Assembly (NCBI RefSeq): GCF_000004195.4
Contig: NC_030677.2
Coordinates: 69,092,222 to 69,156,221, forward strand
Reading direction: 5' to 3'
DNA length: 64,000 nucleotides
From: Xenopus tropicalis
Lineage: Eukaryota > Chordata > Amphibia > Anura > Pipidae
The position numbers were made by a program, and so were the translations under genes. A model generated the notes under the pieces. It did no database searches. It was not told where the DNA came from and saw only the letters and a list, made by a program, of their open reading frames with translations. This document shows, piece after piece, positions 1 to 10,141 of the stretch; the first letter of the stretch is position 1; each line of letters opens with the position of its first letter.

Positions 1-2093
1 ATTTGACTTATCATTGCTATTTTGTTGAAGACGGTTGGGTCATGTGCTCCAGGAGTAGTACATTAGCACTTGTAGCCATAACCAAATTTTAAAATCTTAT
101 CAAGCCCGGGGATAAATAAAGAGGTGCATCAAGAATCCATTTATCACATTCAGCCAACAAATCAGCAAAACGCGTTTATACTTTATTGACTAAATAACAT
201 CAGAAAAGCTATAAATATAAACACAAATAAAAAATGATGTCGATTAAATAGGTGTCCACCAATCTGTTCATAGTACATTGCCTTACAGGCTGAATATTTT
301 AACACATAGGCAACACTGTTACCAAGTACAAAAGGTTTGAAAGTTGAAACATGGTTAACAATATTCAGAAAATGGTGTGCACTCTATATCCCGACTTTTA
401 AAAGCAAAGCATTTATTCAAGACACAAGCATGCAATAGCATAAGCTCAGCCTTACGCAAGTTTATGTTGTACCTAGTACTTTTACTTTTTTTTTAACTCT
501 TTATTTATATTTTATAGCAAGTGAAACAAGATATCACAATTCTATAGATTGCTGGAATAAAGACTAAATGAAGAAAGAAGGTGCAAAAAAAAGAGAGAAA
601 GAGGAAAAGAGAAGGAAAGAACAAAGGCCACATAAACAAGTGGTTTAGATCTGAGCCCGGGGGTCAGTTTTTGCTTTATCAATGATAATCCTGTTGAGGA
701 GGGTGTTAGCTCCAGCTAAATTAATCCTTCATATTTTGGACTGATTAGGTGTTTCTCCATGTACTGTACCATGTTACATTTTAAATTGGCATCTCTTTTC
801 TTCTCATCAGAATGGATGCCCGTGTGTCTATTAGAAAAACCTACTGGTAAATAAAGCATTAGAGAGATTATTATATGATCCCCTTGTATATTTTTGCATA
901 GTTATATCCCCACTTCTTCTTCTACATCATAAACATACCTAACTTGGCTAGTCTTTCTTCATAACTGAGACTTTTTATTTACCAGCTTAGTTACCCTTCT
1001 TTAAATGAATCAGCACAAATGCAAATATGTTAATACTGGGGCTGTAGTCAGTGCAGCTGATGTAAGATGGATTTTCGTATTGTAAGCCTTTGTATTTAAT
1101 AGTTGTATTTTATTCATGGTCTTCCATCTATAATGTGCTTATGGTGTTACATGGATTTTATTGTTCTTCACAATTTAATAAAGAATTGTGAATGGCAGTC
1201 CGATATCTGACTTAACCATAGAGCTCAACCACAGTTGATCAGTTAATTACTCAGAGCGGTGATGTATTATGGAATTTCACTGTTTCATACTCTTGTCCTA
1301 GAGCAGGCTTTAGAACCTGTGGGCAAACAAACAAAAATGCTCAGTAAGTATTATAATTCAGGTGTGCCTTGTGTCTTCAGCAGAAGGGGAGTGGATCAAA
1401 AAGCATTTAACAAAGATGTCCACCCCTGTTTTAGACTGCATTACTCATGAAAAATATTTCTTTGGCTGCAGATTACTGCTTTTTGTTTTGGATAGCAGGG
1501 ATTTGTGTACTGCACAGAGGCAGACTGATAGTGATAGAGTAGTACATTTTATTTGCACACCCCTGTTGCATTGCAAATCTCTGCTTTGCACTAGCAGCAA
1601 GAATATCAATATTCACTAAATGATTTACTGGAAGTGACATTGCCACTAGCTATATATTATTCCCTCTTGAGGATGCTTTGTAGGAAATGACCAGCAGTTA
1701 CCAGAAATAGGCGTGATAGGCCTATAGATATACCTTGCAAATAATTCAGTACATTGTTGTTGGGCTTGCTTCAGTTAGAACTGACTTATTGTATTTGTCA
1801 TGCTATACTAAATGTTATTGGTCTTGACAACTGATAACAGTAATTATGAAAAAGGAATAAATTGCTCTGCTTTTTGTCTGTAGTCTTTGTCTTTTCATTA
1901 ATAAAATTAAAAAAATAAATTTAATATGCTCCTCGCAAAGAATGTCATGCATACTATCTCTGCTGGTAATTTTTCTCATAAAACACAAAAGGCAAATTAT
2001 ATTATTATAATAAACAGAAATTTAATTCCTATTAGACTAGCAGAATTCCTATTATGAAACATGGCTACAAAAAATCCACTAAACCAGTTGCTT
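1..2093. other. AT-rich noncoding stretch
   Basis: No ORF here looks like a protein-coding exon. A purine-rich tract (mostly GA and AAG) runs from about 568 to 628, and an AATAAA hexamer lies at 1177-1182 on the plus strand. A splice-acceptor-like sequence ends near 1373, but the frame after it has no matching donor. I assign nothing else. Confidence 0.5.
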
Positions 2094-2174
2094 AACTATA
2101 GAGGAAGCAGACACTGGGTGGTAGTGGGGGTGACAGGGGGGCCTGGACTGTGGGTTCTGCTTCCTCTGTAGTTT
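2094..2174. repeat. Short hairpin repeat with GAGGAAGCAG arms
   Basis: The left arm AACTATAGAGGAAGCAG pairs with CTGCTTCCTCTGTAGTT on the right, around a G-rich loop. The left-arm motif recurs at 4133-4150 without its partner, which suggests a dispersed repeat. Family not identified. Confidence 0.5.
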
Positions 2175-2614
2175 TTAGAAATCCCCCCTCCCCAGCAATG
2201 TGAGTGACTGGGGAGCAGGGGACACAAGTGGGTCGGCGTGTAGAGGATTGCTGGGTCAATTCGAACATTTTTTGGGGGGGCCCGGAAATAGTTCCCTATT
2301 GTATTTAGGGGTTAGATTGCATTTATAGTGATTTAAAAGAATTTGATAAATAAATCACAACTGCAAATAGTTATTGAGTGCAGTTGGATTTATTTTAGAA
2401 GAGGCTTTAGCTTTGCTACCATGGGGCTATAAGTTACCTGGTATAGTACTGTATATAATAAGGAATATTAGGTGTTCTCCATTTTGGTGACATCATACAG
2501 TGTCCAGTTAAGGTAAGATTTTGAGAGATCACCTTTTTGCTCTCCTAGGAGCTCCTGAAAATACAGCTTGAAAGTCAGTTAAAGAATAAGTAAACCTTTT
2601 TTTTTCTATTAGTA
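2175..2614. other. Noncoding spacer
   Basis: AT-rich sequence with a G-run near 2273-2280. No gene or repeat structure recognised. Confidence 0.4.
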
Positions 2615-2932
2615 AAATTACTCTAAACAGCCTCCAGAATTACCTACCTTTGTCCCAGCATTCTCTATGACCTGGTTCCTCAGTTAGACTTTAATCCTTT
2701 CCTTTGCTTCCTTGTGCAGAGTGAAGCCCTGCCCCCACTTCCTGTTCAGGTCTCTCAACAAAAAAAAAAATGCACAGACTGGCTCCCGCTGCCTCCAGGC
2801 ATGCCCAGAAGGCTCTCCACTCCAACAAAGTTGTCAAATTGAAGAGAGAACTGAACAGGAAGTGGGGCGGGGCTTCACTCCGCACAAGGAAGCAAAGGTA
2901 GGTAATGCTGGAGGCTGTTTAGAGTAAAATGA
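2615..2932. mobile_element. Hairpin MITE with an asymmetric loop-arm insert
   Basis: Outer arms (ACTCTAAACAGCCTCCAG and its complement near 2906-2925) are followed inward by a second paired block with CTTCCTTGTGC and CCACTTCCTGTTCAG. The left arm carries about 50 bases (roughly 2655-2704) with no counterpart on the right. Similar ORFs appear on both strands only because the element folds back on itself. Non-autonomous; family not named. Confidence 0.65.
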
Positions 2933-3840
2933 ACTAGTATGTAACCTTGTTATGAACTCGGTGGGGACTTGATCAAATGTTACACATCAAAAGATGGGGG
3001 GGGGACTTTATCCAGAAAATTAAAAAACTGCTGATCAGGTTATTGAAATGCCAGAGATTCATTATCCCAGATCTGGGGTATGGTACCTTACTATAATAAC
3101 ATTTTTAAACAAGTATTCCAAGTATTTTCTTCATTATTTTTATATAAGAACAGATGTTTTAACCAATTTTCATTCTTTGAAACTTATATCTGAAATATCT
3201 TGAACAAAATACCCACAGAAATAAACTAGGATCAAGGGGTGATAAAATCCTGCTTTCCCAAAGCACATTACACTGTTGAATTGTTTCTTATACGCTACTG
3301 GTAGCTGTATTGTTTCCATGAGTTTGACTCACGCTGTTGTGGAGTCCAGCCACCCTACAAAGCAAGCGTTTGTTCTAATTCTAAGAACCCCTTGATTCAT
3401 TTCCAGCCAGTTCTGATTTTAAAGGAGACTTTGGACATGGAATGTTAAGGGTAATTTCAAGGTCTAATCATTAAGGAGAAAAAAATTGTGCTGACAGCTT
3501 TATGTGTATTGTGAGACATTATTCTGTTACTAATGCTGAACAGAATCCCCACATAAAGTGTGATTACCCTGTGCTTGCCATTTGTTTAGAATATGGAATA
3601 TCTGGGAAATAAATCAACCTGTGGCTTAATACATGCATTTATACAGGGCACCACACTTGCTATTGGTATTCACTTTACATTTGACTTATTGATTCTCAAC
3701 TACCTTAGCAGTAGATGGTTTCAGAGGTACTTGGTATGTTTTTTTGTTGAAATTGAACATCTGCAACATGGAAATGCATGTTGTCTGCCATGCATATTGC
3801 CTGGCATGTAGTAGTTTAGCAGGTGCTAGCAGAATATTTC
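2933..3840. other. Noncoding spacer
   Basis: AT-rich sequence. A 72-codon plus-strand ORF at 3593-3811 has no recognisable domain, splice context or biased codon use, so I do not call it a gene. Confidence 0.4.
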
Positions 3841-4074
3841 CTATGCATGAAATTTCTCTCTCAGGACAAACTCGGATGAAGTCAATTGTTGTCTTAGCTG
3901 CATTCGGTTACCTGTCCTGCTGAAGACAGTAGAGAGAAATATAAGTATGGTAGCCAATGTTATATGAAAAATAAATGGAATACCTGCCCATTTATTGTAA
4001 TGGTTTGTCAAGGTTATCACAAATAGGCAGTCCAAAGGACCTACAATTTCAGTAGCAAGTCTTGCTTCTGCCAA
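3841..4074 (-). pseudogene. Ty3/gypsy-type integrase core relic
   Basis: A 77-residue minus-strand frame reads like the catalytic core of a Ty3/gypsy integrase. Residues 9-15 (TEIVGPL) match the usual DIVGP block. Residues 19-29 match the hydrophobic strand followed by a Y-x-KW motif (NHYNKW). Residues 43-53 (LIFLSTVFSRT) and TSSEF near 65-69 match the later helix and the TSSEF block. The first catalytic Asp is Glu here, and the TDNGPQF block with the second Asp is missing, so the fragment is inactive. Full integrases are several hundred residues long. No LTRs or RT are seen beside it. The assignment is pattern recognition only and the copy is old and short. Confidence 0.5.
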
Positions 4075-4555
4075 CGTAACAGCAGATTAAGCATGACTTG
4101 TTAAATATAACAAGAATAATTGCACTTGCCTAGCTATAGAGGAAGCAGACATTGCGATCATATGGGCTCCGCACCACAGGGTCTACTTTTTATATACCTG
4201 TGGGGGGGGCTGGCGCCATCAAGTTATGCCACTGAATAAATGGGCATATATTCCTTGCCACCAGAACAATGCTTGTAGTATTTTTTTTTCACTTTTTGGT
4301 GACTCTGAAGTATGAGTTGTATAAACTTTATTTTCAAAGTCTTATGTACCAGTAATCATTTTGATGCACATACAAAAGGAGATAGCCGTCTACTAGAGCA
4401 GTTCAGGTCTCATTCTTTAGTGCGACTAAAGATTAGAACTTGGTTTCTTCTCAAAGCTTTTTCATTTGCTTTGCAAGATGTCCTGTAACCGTACTAACTG
4501 CAGGTAAGCATGTTCCAGTGCACAACAGCACATTTATATGGTACATATATATATA
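4075..4555. other. Noncoding flank of the first Tc1 element
   Basis: It contains a partial copy of the GAGGAAGCAG repeat from about 4133 to 4215 and a TA-rich stretch at 4541-4555 that served as the Tc1 target. No gene seen. Confidence 0.45.
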
Positions 4556-4746
4556 CAGGTCCTTTTCAAAAAATTAGCATATTGTGATAAAGTTCATTAT
4601 TTTCTGTAATGTACTGATAAACATTAGACTTTCATATATTTTAGATTCATTACACACAACTGAAGTAGTTCAATATTGATGATTGTGGCATACAGCTCAT
4701 GAAAACCCAAAATTCCTATCTCAAAAAATTAGCATATCATGAAAAG
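4556..4746 (+). repeat. Left inverted repeat of Tc1 element 1 (17 bp shorter)
   Basis: About 191 bp, with outer and inner direct-repeat cores at roughly 4559-4590 and 4718-4745. Compared with the complement of the right repeat it lacks about 17 bp (the segment with CTTTTATTGTTTTAA) at around position 4673. Confidence 0.88.
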
Positions 4747-4865
4747 GTTCTCTAAACGAGCTATTAACCTAATCATCTGAATCAACTAATTAACTCTAAA
4801 CACCTGCAAAGATTCTTGCGGCTTTTAAAAACTCCCAGCCTGGTTCATTACTCAAAACCGCAATC

Positions 4866-5869
4866 ATGGGTAAGACTGGCGACCTGACTGCTGTCCAGAA
4901 GGCCATCATTGACACCCTCAAGCAAGAGGGTAAGACACAGAAAGAAATTTCTGAACGAATAGGCTGTTCCCAGAGTGCTGTATCAAGGCACCTTAGTGGG
5001 AAGTCTGTGGGAAGGAAAAAGTGTGGCAGGAAACGCTGCACAACGAGAAGAGGTGACCGGGCCCTGAGGAAGATTGTGGAGAAGGACCGATTCCAGACCT
5101 TGGGGGACCTGCGGAAGCAGTGGACTGAGTCTGGAGTAGAAACATCCAGAGCCACCGTGTACAGGCGTGTGCAGGAAATGGGCTACAGGTGCCGCATTCC
5201 CCAGGTCGAGCCACTTTTGAACCAGAAACAGCGGCAGAAGGGCCTGACCTGGGCTACAGAGAAGCAGCACTGGACTGTTGCTCAGTGGTCCAAATTACTT
5301 TTTTCGGATGAAAGCAAATTTTGCATGTCATTCGGAAATCAAGGTGCCAGAGTCTGGAGGAAGACTGGGGAGAGGGAAATGCCAAAATGCCTGAAGTCCA
5401 GTGTAAAGTACCCACAGTCAGTGATGGTCTGGGGTGCCATGTCAGCTGCTGGTGTTGGTCCACTGTGTTTTATCAAGGGCAGGGTCAATGCAGCTAGCTA
5501 TCAGGAGATTTTGGAGCACTTCATGCTTCCATCTGCTGAAAAGCTTTATGGAGATGAAGATTTCATTTTTCAGCACGACCTGGCACCTGCTCACAGTGCC
5601 AAAACCACTGGTAAATGGTTTACTGACCATGGTATTACTGTGCTCAATTGGCCTGCCAACTCTCCTGACCTGAACCCCATAGAGAATCTGTGGGATATTG
5701 TGAAGAGAAAGTTGAGAGACACAAGACCCAACACTCTGGATGAGCTTAAGGCCGTATTGAAGCATCCTGGGCCTCCATAACACCTCAGCAGTGCCACAGG
5801 CTGATTGCCTCCATGCCACGCCGCATTGAAGCAGTCATTTCTGCAAAAGGATTCCCGACCAAGTATTGA
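4866..5869 (+). pseudogene. Tc1 transposase, one frameshift
   Basis: The DD34E transposase would cut and paste the element at TA sites. The frame opens at 4866 (MGKTGDLT) and runs 304 codons to a premature stop at 5780. Residues 1-110 form the paired helix-turn-helix DNA-binding region (QSAVSRHL near 36-43), with a basic GRKR hook near 54-57. The catalytic residues are D148 (FSDES), D238 (QHDLAPAHS) and E273 (SPDLNPIENLW), with 34 residues between the last two. Near 5752-5756 one base is missing; the C-terminal frame then resumes to a TGA at 5867-5869. The span is 1004 bases, one short of 335 codons. The break lies after all three catalytic residues, so the truncated product loses only the last 35-40 residues. 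Nothing else disrupts the frame, so the copy is fairly young. Confidence 0.93.
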
Positions 5870-5938
5870 GTGCATAACTGAACATAATTATTTGAAGGTT
5901 GATTTTTTTTGTATTAAAAACACTTTTCTTTTATTGGT

Positions 5939-6145
5939 CGGATGAAATATGCTAATTTTTTGAGATAGGAATTTTGGGTTTTCATGAGCTGTATGCCACA
6001 ATCATCAATATTAAAACAATAAAAGGCTTGAACTACTTCAGTTGTGTGTAATGAATCTAAAATATATGAAAGTCTAATGTTTATCAGTACATTACAGAAA
6101 ATAATGAACTTTATCACAATATGCTAATTTTTTGAGAAGGACCTG
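5939..6145 (-). repeat. Right inverted repeat of Tc1 element 1
   Basis: About 207 bp. The inner core is at about 5940-5968 and the outer core at about 6115-6145, both complementary to the left repeat. It keeps the roughly 17-bp block that the left repeat has lost. Confidence 0.9.
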
Positions 6146-6296
6146 TATATATATATGGACTCTTTTTTTTATATGTTTTGCACTTAGGAAAGCAAGATGG
6201 GGGAACACTAGTTTAGTGTTTATAGTTTTATTCAGCTACTTCAACCTGCCATCAACTCCTTACAGGAACTACTGTAACACTAACAACAATATAGAA

Positions 6297-6483
6297 CAGT
6301 GGTTCTCAAACTTCCTAATGCCGCGACCCTTTAATACAGTTCCTCATGTTGCGGTGACCCCCCAACCATAAAATTATTCCTAAGACCATCAGAAATATGT
6401 GTTTTCCGATGGTCTTGGGCGACCCCTGTGAAAGCATTGTTCGACCCCCAAAGGGGTCCCGACCCACAGGTTGAGAACCGCTG
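6297..6483 (-). mobile_element. SPIN-type hAT MITE
   Basis: The 187-bp element starts CAGTGGTTCTCAA and ends TTGAGAACCGCTG, flanked by a perfect 8-bp duplication ATATAGAA (6289-6296 and 6484-6491). The interior has the features I recognise from SPIN non-autonomous elements: the GGTCGCGACC-like block near one end, GACCATC and GATGGTC around the middle, and CCTCATGTTGCGG. SPIN is known for patchy, horizontally acquired presence across tetrapods including Xenopus. It encodes no protein. Confidence 0.9.
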
Positions 6484-6491
6484 ATATAGAA

Positions 6492-7344
6492 GGTATTGTG
6501 ATAACACACTGGTATATAATGACATCTGACAGAGCTGTAAACTCCACACCATGATTACTAACACCTCAAGTAAAGGGATGGTGCAGAGTGGTCTGGAGTA
6601 TTTTGCACACTGTATGTGCCTTCTGAGTTAGTAAACGTTGCTGCCAAACTACAGCTTATGTTAATGAGGAGCTTAGTTCATTTTACTCTAGGAATAGTTT
6701 TGGGGATGTTGGTTAACTTACATGTGTGCCAATGGAGATATCATTCCCCTGGTCCACGTCCTATGGTGTGCCACTCCTTGACAAACCCCTTTGCCTATGG
6801 TCAGCCACTTTTATTTACAGGTTGGGTGGGCAGATTGGGTATGTGTGGTGGCACACATGCAGTTTTGCATGTAAATCATGTTGTATTGTAAACAGATTTA
6901 GTTGGTACGGGATGTGCTTGCATAAGCAGTATGAGACAGCTGTTTTCCACAGTACATGTATAAGAAATGTGGGATGCATTTTTCAGTTTTGAACGAAATT
7001 TCAGAAGTGAAAGGGGACTCTCCTTCATCATTTTTATTAAGATAATTGCTAAATATGTCCCAGTGCAACCTATAGAAAAAAAAGTGCAATCAACTTTATT
7101 TGTCCAATGCATGGGTTTTTTTTTATTGTTACAGCAGTGCTCCAAGTTTCCTTGGTTTTTGTATTACATTTGTGCATCTGTACATATTAAGTCTACACCT
7201 GTACATATTACATCTACATCTGTATTGGGAAACAATTCAACAGAGTTGGCGTGAGAATGAACATACATTTACAGAAGGGACACTATCAGTAGCAGTTAAA
7301 AACTGAGACACAAAAAGGGGTATATATGTATGTATATATATATA
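6492..7344. other. Noncoding spacer
   Basis: It has short overlapping ORFs on both strands, none protein-like. A small CTGTACATATTA direct repeat lies around 7178-7215. A TA-rich microsatellite starts near 7320. No gene seen. Confidence 0.4.
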
Positions 7345-7620
7345 AATGTTCCAACTTGCGATGCACACAGTATAAGCCAAAATAAAGAAGCGTGGGTGCG
7401 TAGTAAACTCAAATCACAGCGAGTCCTTCCGTGTGTTCATATATTCTCCAACCGAGTCGCACTCCGTACTTGTAAAAACAGATTTTTATTGGCAATCATT
7501 TAAAAAAAGGTTCCATATAAGAACAATCCAGTAGATAAAACATGAATATTGATCAGGCATACCGCTCAAGCGCAACAGCGTGGCCATCTTACATATATAC
7601 ATATATATATATATATATAT
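7345..7620. repeat. TA-microsatellite-flanked dispersed cassette
   Basis: About 245 bp of distinctive, less AT-rich sequence sits between two (TA)n tracts, about 7320-7343 and 7601-7620. The layout resembles cassettes at 30564-30916 and 44605-44790. I think these are frog dispersed repeats, but I could not find clear terminal repeats here. Confidence 0.4.
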
Positions 7621-9315
7621 CTGTATACAATATCATACAAACCCTGTCACACATTTTTGACAGTATTCAGGACCAGTAGCAACTGTATCAGATCACACTA
7701 ACAGAGCTGTCAAGGAAGTCATAGCAAAATGTGAAAATTCCCTTACTATGTTTGTGAGGCACGTCTGTGATAAGTCTCAGCCCACCGGGACTCACTGCTT
7801 GCCTGGTCATCTCTAATTAAATTACAAAAACTCATTTTTTAACTGGTCTGATGGACTAAGGGGTGGAGACAAATATGGCAGAAAAACAGCTAGTTAACTT
7901 TATAGTTTCTAGCTACAACATGTAATCTTCTGTCTATAAAGGACCTGGGAACCGCATAATATCCTGCCCACCCCCCAGCCCAGGAGTAGAGTTGCCCTCT
8001 TTTTACTGACAAAATGACTGGCCTTCCTTAATTTTTAGCTTAAATTATCAATTAGCATTTTGGCCACATAAGTCAGAATGCGCATTGTGGTTTAAAATGC
8101 ATGGTGACTGGCAGCACTGCAGGAATTCCAGTAATGAAGCCTTCCAATCACCATGCATTTAGAATTTTCTAGTAGTCGTAGCAAGACCTGGAGCACTGAA
8201 GGTTGCCCTTGCTTGTCCCACACAACTTACCTTTAAGGGCGATCTGCCCATTTGAGTTTGCATGTTCATACCACAAATTGCCACTTAGAACTTACTAATA
8301 AAGTCCTATCAGCATTTTTGATGCCCTCACTAGGGTGCTGTCTCATTGCACTTGGGCTTAGTCTGCTGATTGCAAGCCAAACTGTACCCACACGTCACTG
8401 CCTGAGCGCTGCTGTGCTGGACTTCTTGTTTACTATTTGTATCCTTGCTGAGCATAAACTTACTTGCCTGTGCTCCCAAAGTATGGTATCAGACTTGTTG
8501 CCCAAAGGCAGATGTTCATTATAAATGTCTATAAGCAATAATTCTGTAGTTATTACCAGTGCACTTGGATCACAATTTTACAAGCTGTTTTAAGCAGCTT
8601 CACAAACAGTTTGACTATATTTATATTTTGCACATAGATTTGTTACATTTTTCTTTGTTCCAAAGATCTAATAACATTTGCATCAGAGGCTACCTACCCA
8701 ACTCACCTTGTCAGAATGTATCCTAGAGACAAGTCAAATCCAAATAATGATGCCAAGCTCAGATGCAGGGATGCTTTGCTATCTAATAAAATATGACAGT
8801 ATTGTGCCACAAATAAAGGAAAAGTTAATTTTAGGATTATCTTTATATTTTCTTTAGAGGTTGGCTATGTTAAGACAGTTTGTATTGGGTCTTATTTTTC
8901 TATTATAATATTTACTAGATATATACCAGTATTTATATGCGGCCTCTCTTTAACCTAAAATGACAAAAAACATTTGTAGATTGGCTTAGATATCAGTCTC
9001 TGCATCATACCAAGGCCATCTGCCATTCATTAGTACTACGAATGATTAGCAAGTATAAACTATAAAAAATGTAAATTTTTAGATTTTCACACAACATAAA
9101 AATATTCCTTATTAAGGACTGTCTTCCGTTTTGTAAAGATGTCTAGCCTCTGGCTTGTGCCTTGGTGACCTTCATATGGATCTTAATCTGTAGTTTTTCA
9201 TGTTTGTCTTTTTGTTATTCATGTCTGCTAAATACTGAATCCAAATCTCCTGTGCGCCTTCCTTAAGGAATCATTTTGACCAAAATATTGGAATGTAATA
9301 CTTTTTTCTCTGTAG
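7621..9315. other. Noncoding stretch upstream of the candidate exon
   Basis: AT-rich sequence. If the exon at 9316 is real, this would be intron. It ends with a pyrimidine tract and TGTAG (CTTTTTTCTCTGTAG at 9301-9315). A 90-codon ORF at 8252-8524 is hydrophobic but not recognisable. No donor or acceptor pair stood out upstream. Confidence 0.4.
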
Positions 9316-9500
9316 AGTACAATACCTTATTCCAGTATGTGTTCATTGCTTCCTCCAAGACAATTGGTTCCCAAGCAATGAAAATGCTTACAGAGTGTTT
9401 GGATTTATCTGGAGGACCACCGTTGGCTGAATTTTGCAACCATGTAGCTATGAACCAAACCAACCACATGTTGGATAATAGTGACTGCAGATTTGTTTGA
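9316..9500 (+). CDS. Candidate 3'-terminal coding exon, gene not identified
   Basis: A strong 3' splice site (CTTTTTTCTCTGTAG) is followed by 185 open bases ending in TGA at 9498-9500. The codon spanning the junction would take one base from the upstream exon, and the reading starts YNTLFQYVF. The peptide of about 61 residues mixes amphipathic helix (SSKTIGSQAMKMLTECLDLS, about 14-33), a GGPP turn, and a polar tail ending DCRFV. It looks like the end of an alpha-solenoid or similar protein, but I do not recognise the gene. Two AATAAA signals follow (9630 and 10136). No matching upstream exons were found in this window, so the rest of the gene may lie upstream or the exon may be fortuitous. 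Confidence 0.35.
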
Positions 9501-10141
9501 AGTATGAAAAAATATGTTGATGCTAGAGAAAGAATCTCAAAAAGGCATAAGTATTATAAGCTCTTTTATCTGTTAACTGGTTGTCAAGGTTTACACCTAT
9601 TTACTGTACTGTAATAAGGTGGGGCTAAAAATAAAAAGAGCACTATCCTTTCTAAATTTAAAAGACTCTATTAGGTTACAGCAAAAACAAAATTTGTACA
9701 GAAAGTTTGACAGATCTGCACACTTTTCATTTGTATGGATGGACATGGGTATGGATGGGCATGAGTATGGATGGGCATGAGTATGGATGGGCATGGGTAT
9801 GGATGGGCATGAGTATGGATGGGCATGGGTATGGATGGGCATGGGTATGGATGGACAAGTGATTTGGCTCACCGCCTGTAGGTGACTTCATGAACTCAAC
9901 AAATGAATTAATATTCAAATGCCTAGCCAGATTTCGTTTATTTAAGAAGAAATTTCAGTAATTGTAATTAAAGTTAAAGTTGCCTTTAATGGTAGAGTGC
10001 AAAGCTCTACAAACCAAAAGCAATCATATCTAAGCCTTTCTATGAATTCTAATGGGAAATAATGTAATGATAGTATATTTTAAATGTTGTTTTATATTAT
10101 TTTACATCCTTTATGTATTCTCAATAATATTTCTAAATAAA
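9501..10141 (+). other. Possible 3' UTR with two AATAAA signals
   Basis: If the preceding exon is real, this AT-rich stretch would be its 3' UTR. AATAAA hexamers lie at 9630-9635 and 10136-10141. The 16-bp minisatellite at 9733-9856 lies between them. Confidence 0.3.
9733..9856. repeat. 16-bp minisatellite, about 7.75 copies
   Basis: Tandem units GTATGGATGGGCATGR follow one another with no spacers and differ by A/G at the last base, plus GGAC for GGGC in the first and last units. Minus-strand ORFs crossing it only translate the repeat as HTHAHPYS-like peptides. Confidence 0.93.

Larger units (their letters stand above)
4556..6145 (+). mobile_element. Tc1-like DNA transposon, nearly complete
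   Basis: The 1590-bp element begins CAGGTCC and ends GGACCTG, with a TA on each side (4554-4555 and 6146-6147) inside a run of TA repeats, the standard Tc1/mariner target duplication. It has long inverted repeats of the IR/DR type, each with an outer and an inner copy of a motif containing AAAAAATTAGCATAT. One transposase gene lies between them. The family resembles Tc1 elements known from fishes and amphibians, in which horizontal transfer has been proposed. A single frameshift makes this copy non-autonomous as it stands, but both termini look usable. Confidence 0.95.

Noticed and set aside
1362..1619. Exon after an acceptor-like CTTGTGTCTTCAG
   Set aside because: The frame looks faintly protein-like, but there is no credible donor, stop context or partner exon.
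2691..2927. Paired small ORFs on both strands with CPHFLF-like peptides
   Set aside because: They arise from the two complementary arms of a hairpin MITE.
4440..4503. Microexon before GCAGGTAAGC at about 4499-4508
   Set aside because: A donor-like motif and a weak acceptor would enclose only about 26 bases, with no support on either side.
9733..9856. CRISPR-like tandem array
   Set aside because: Units abut with no spacers and the DNA is vertebrate. It is a minisatellite. The same holds for 40616-40916.
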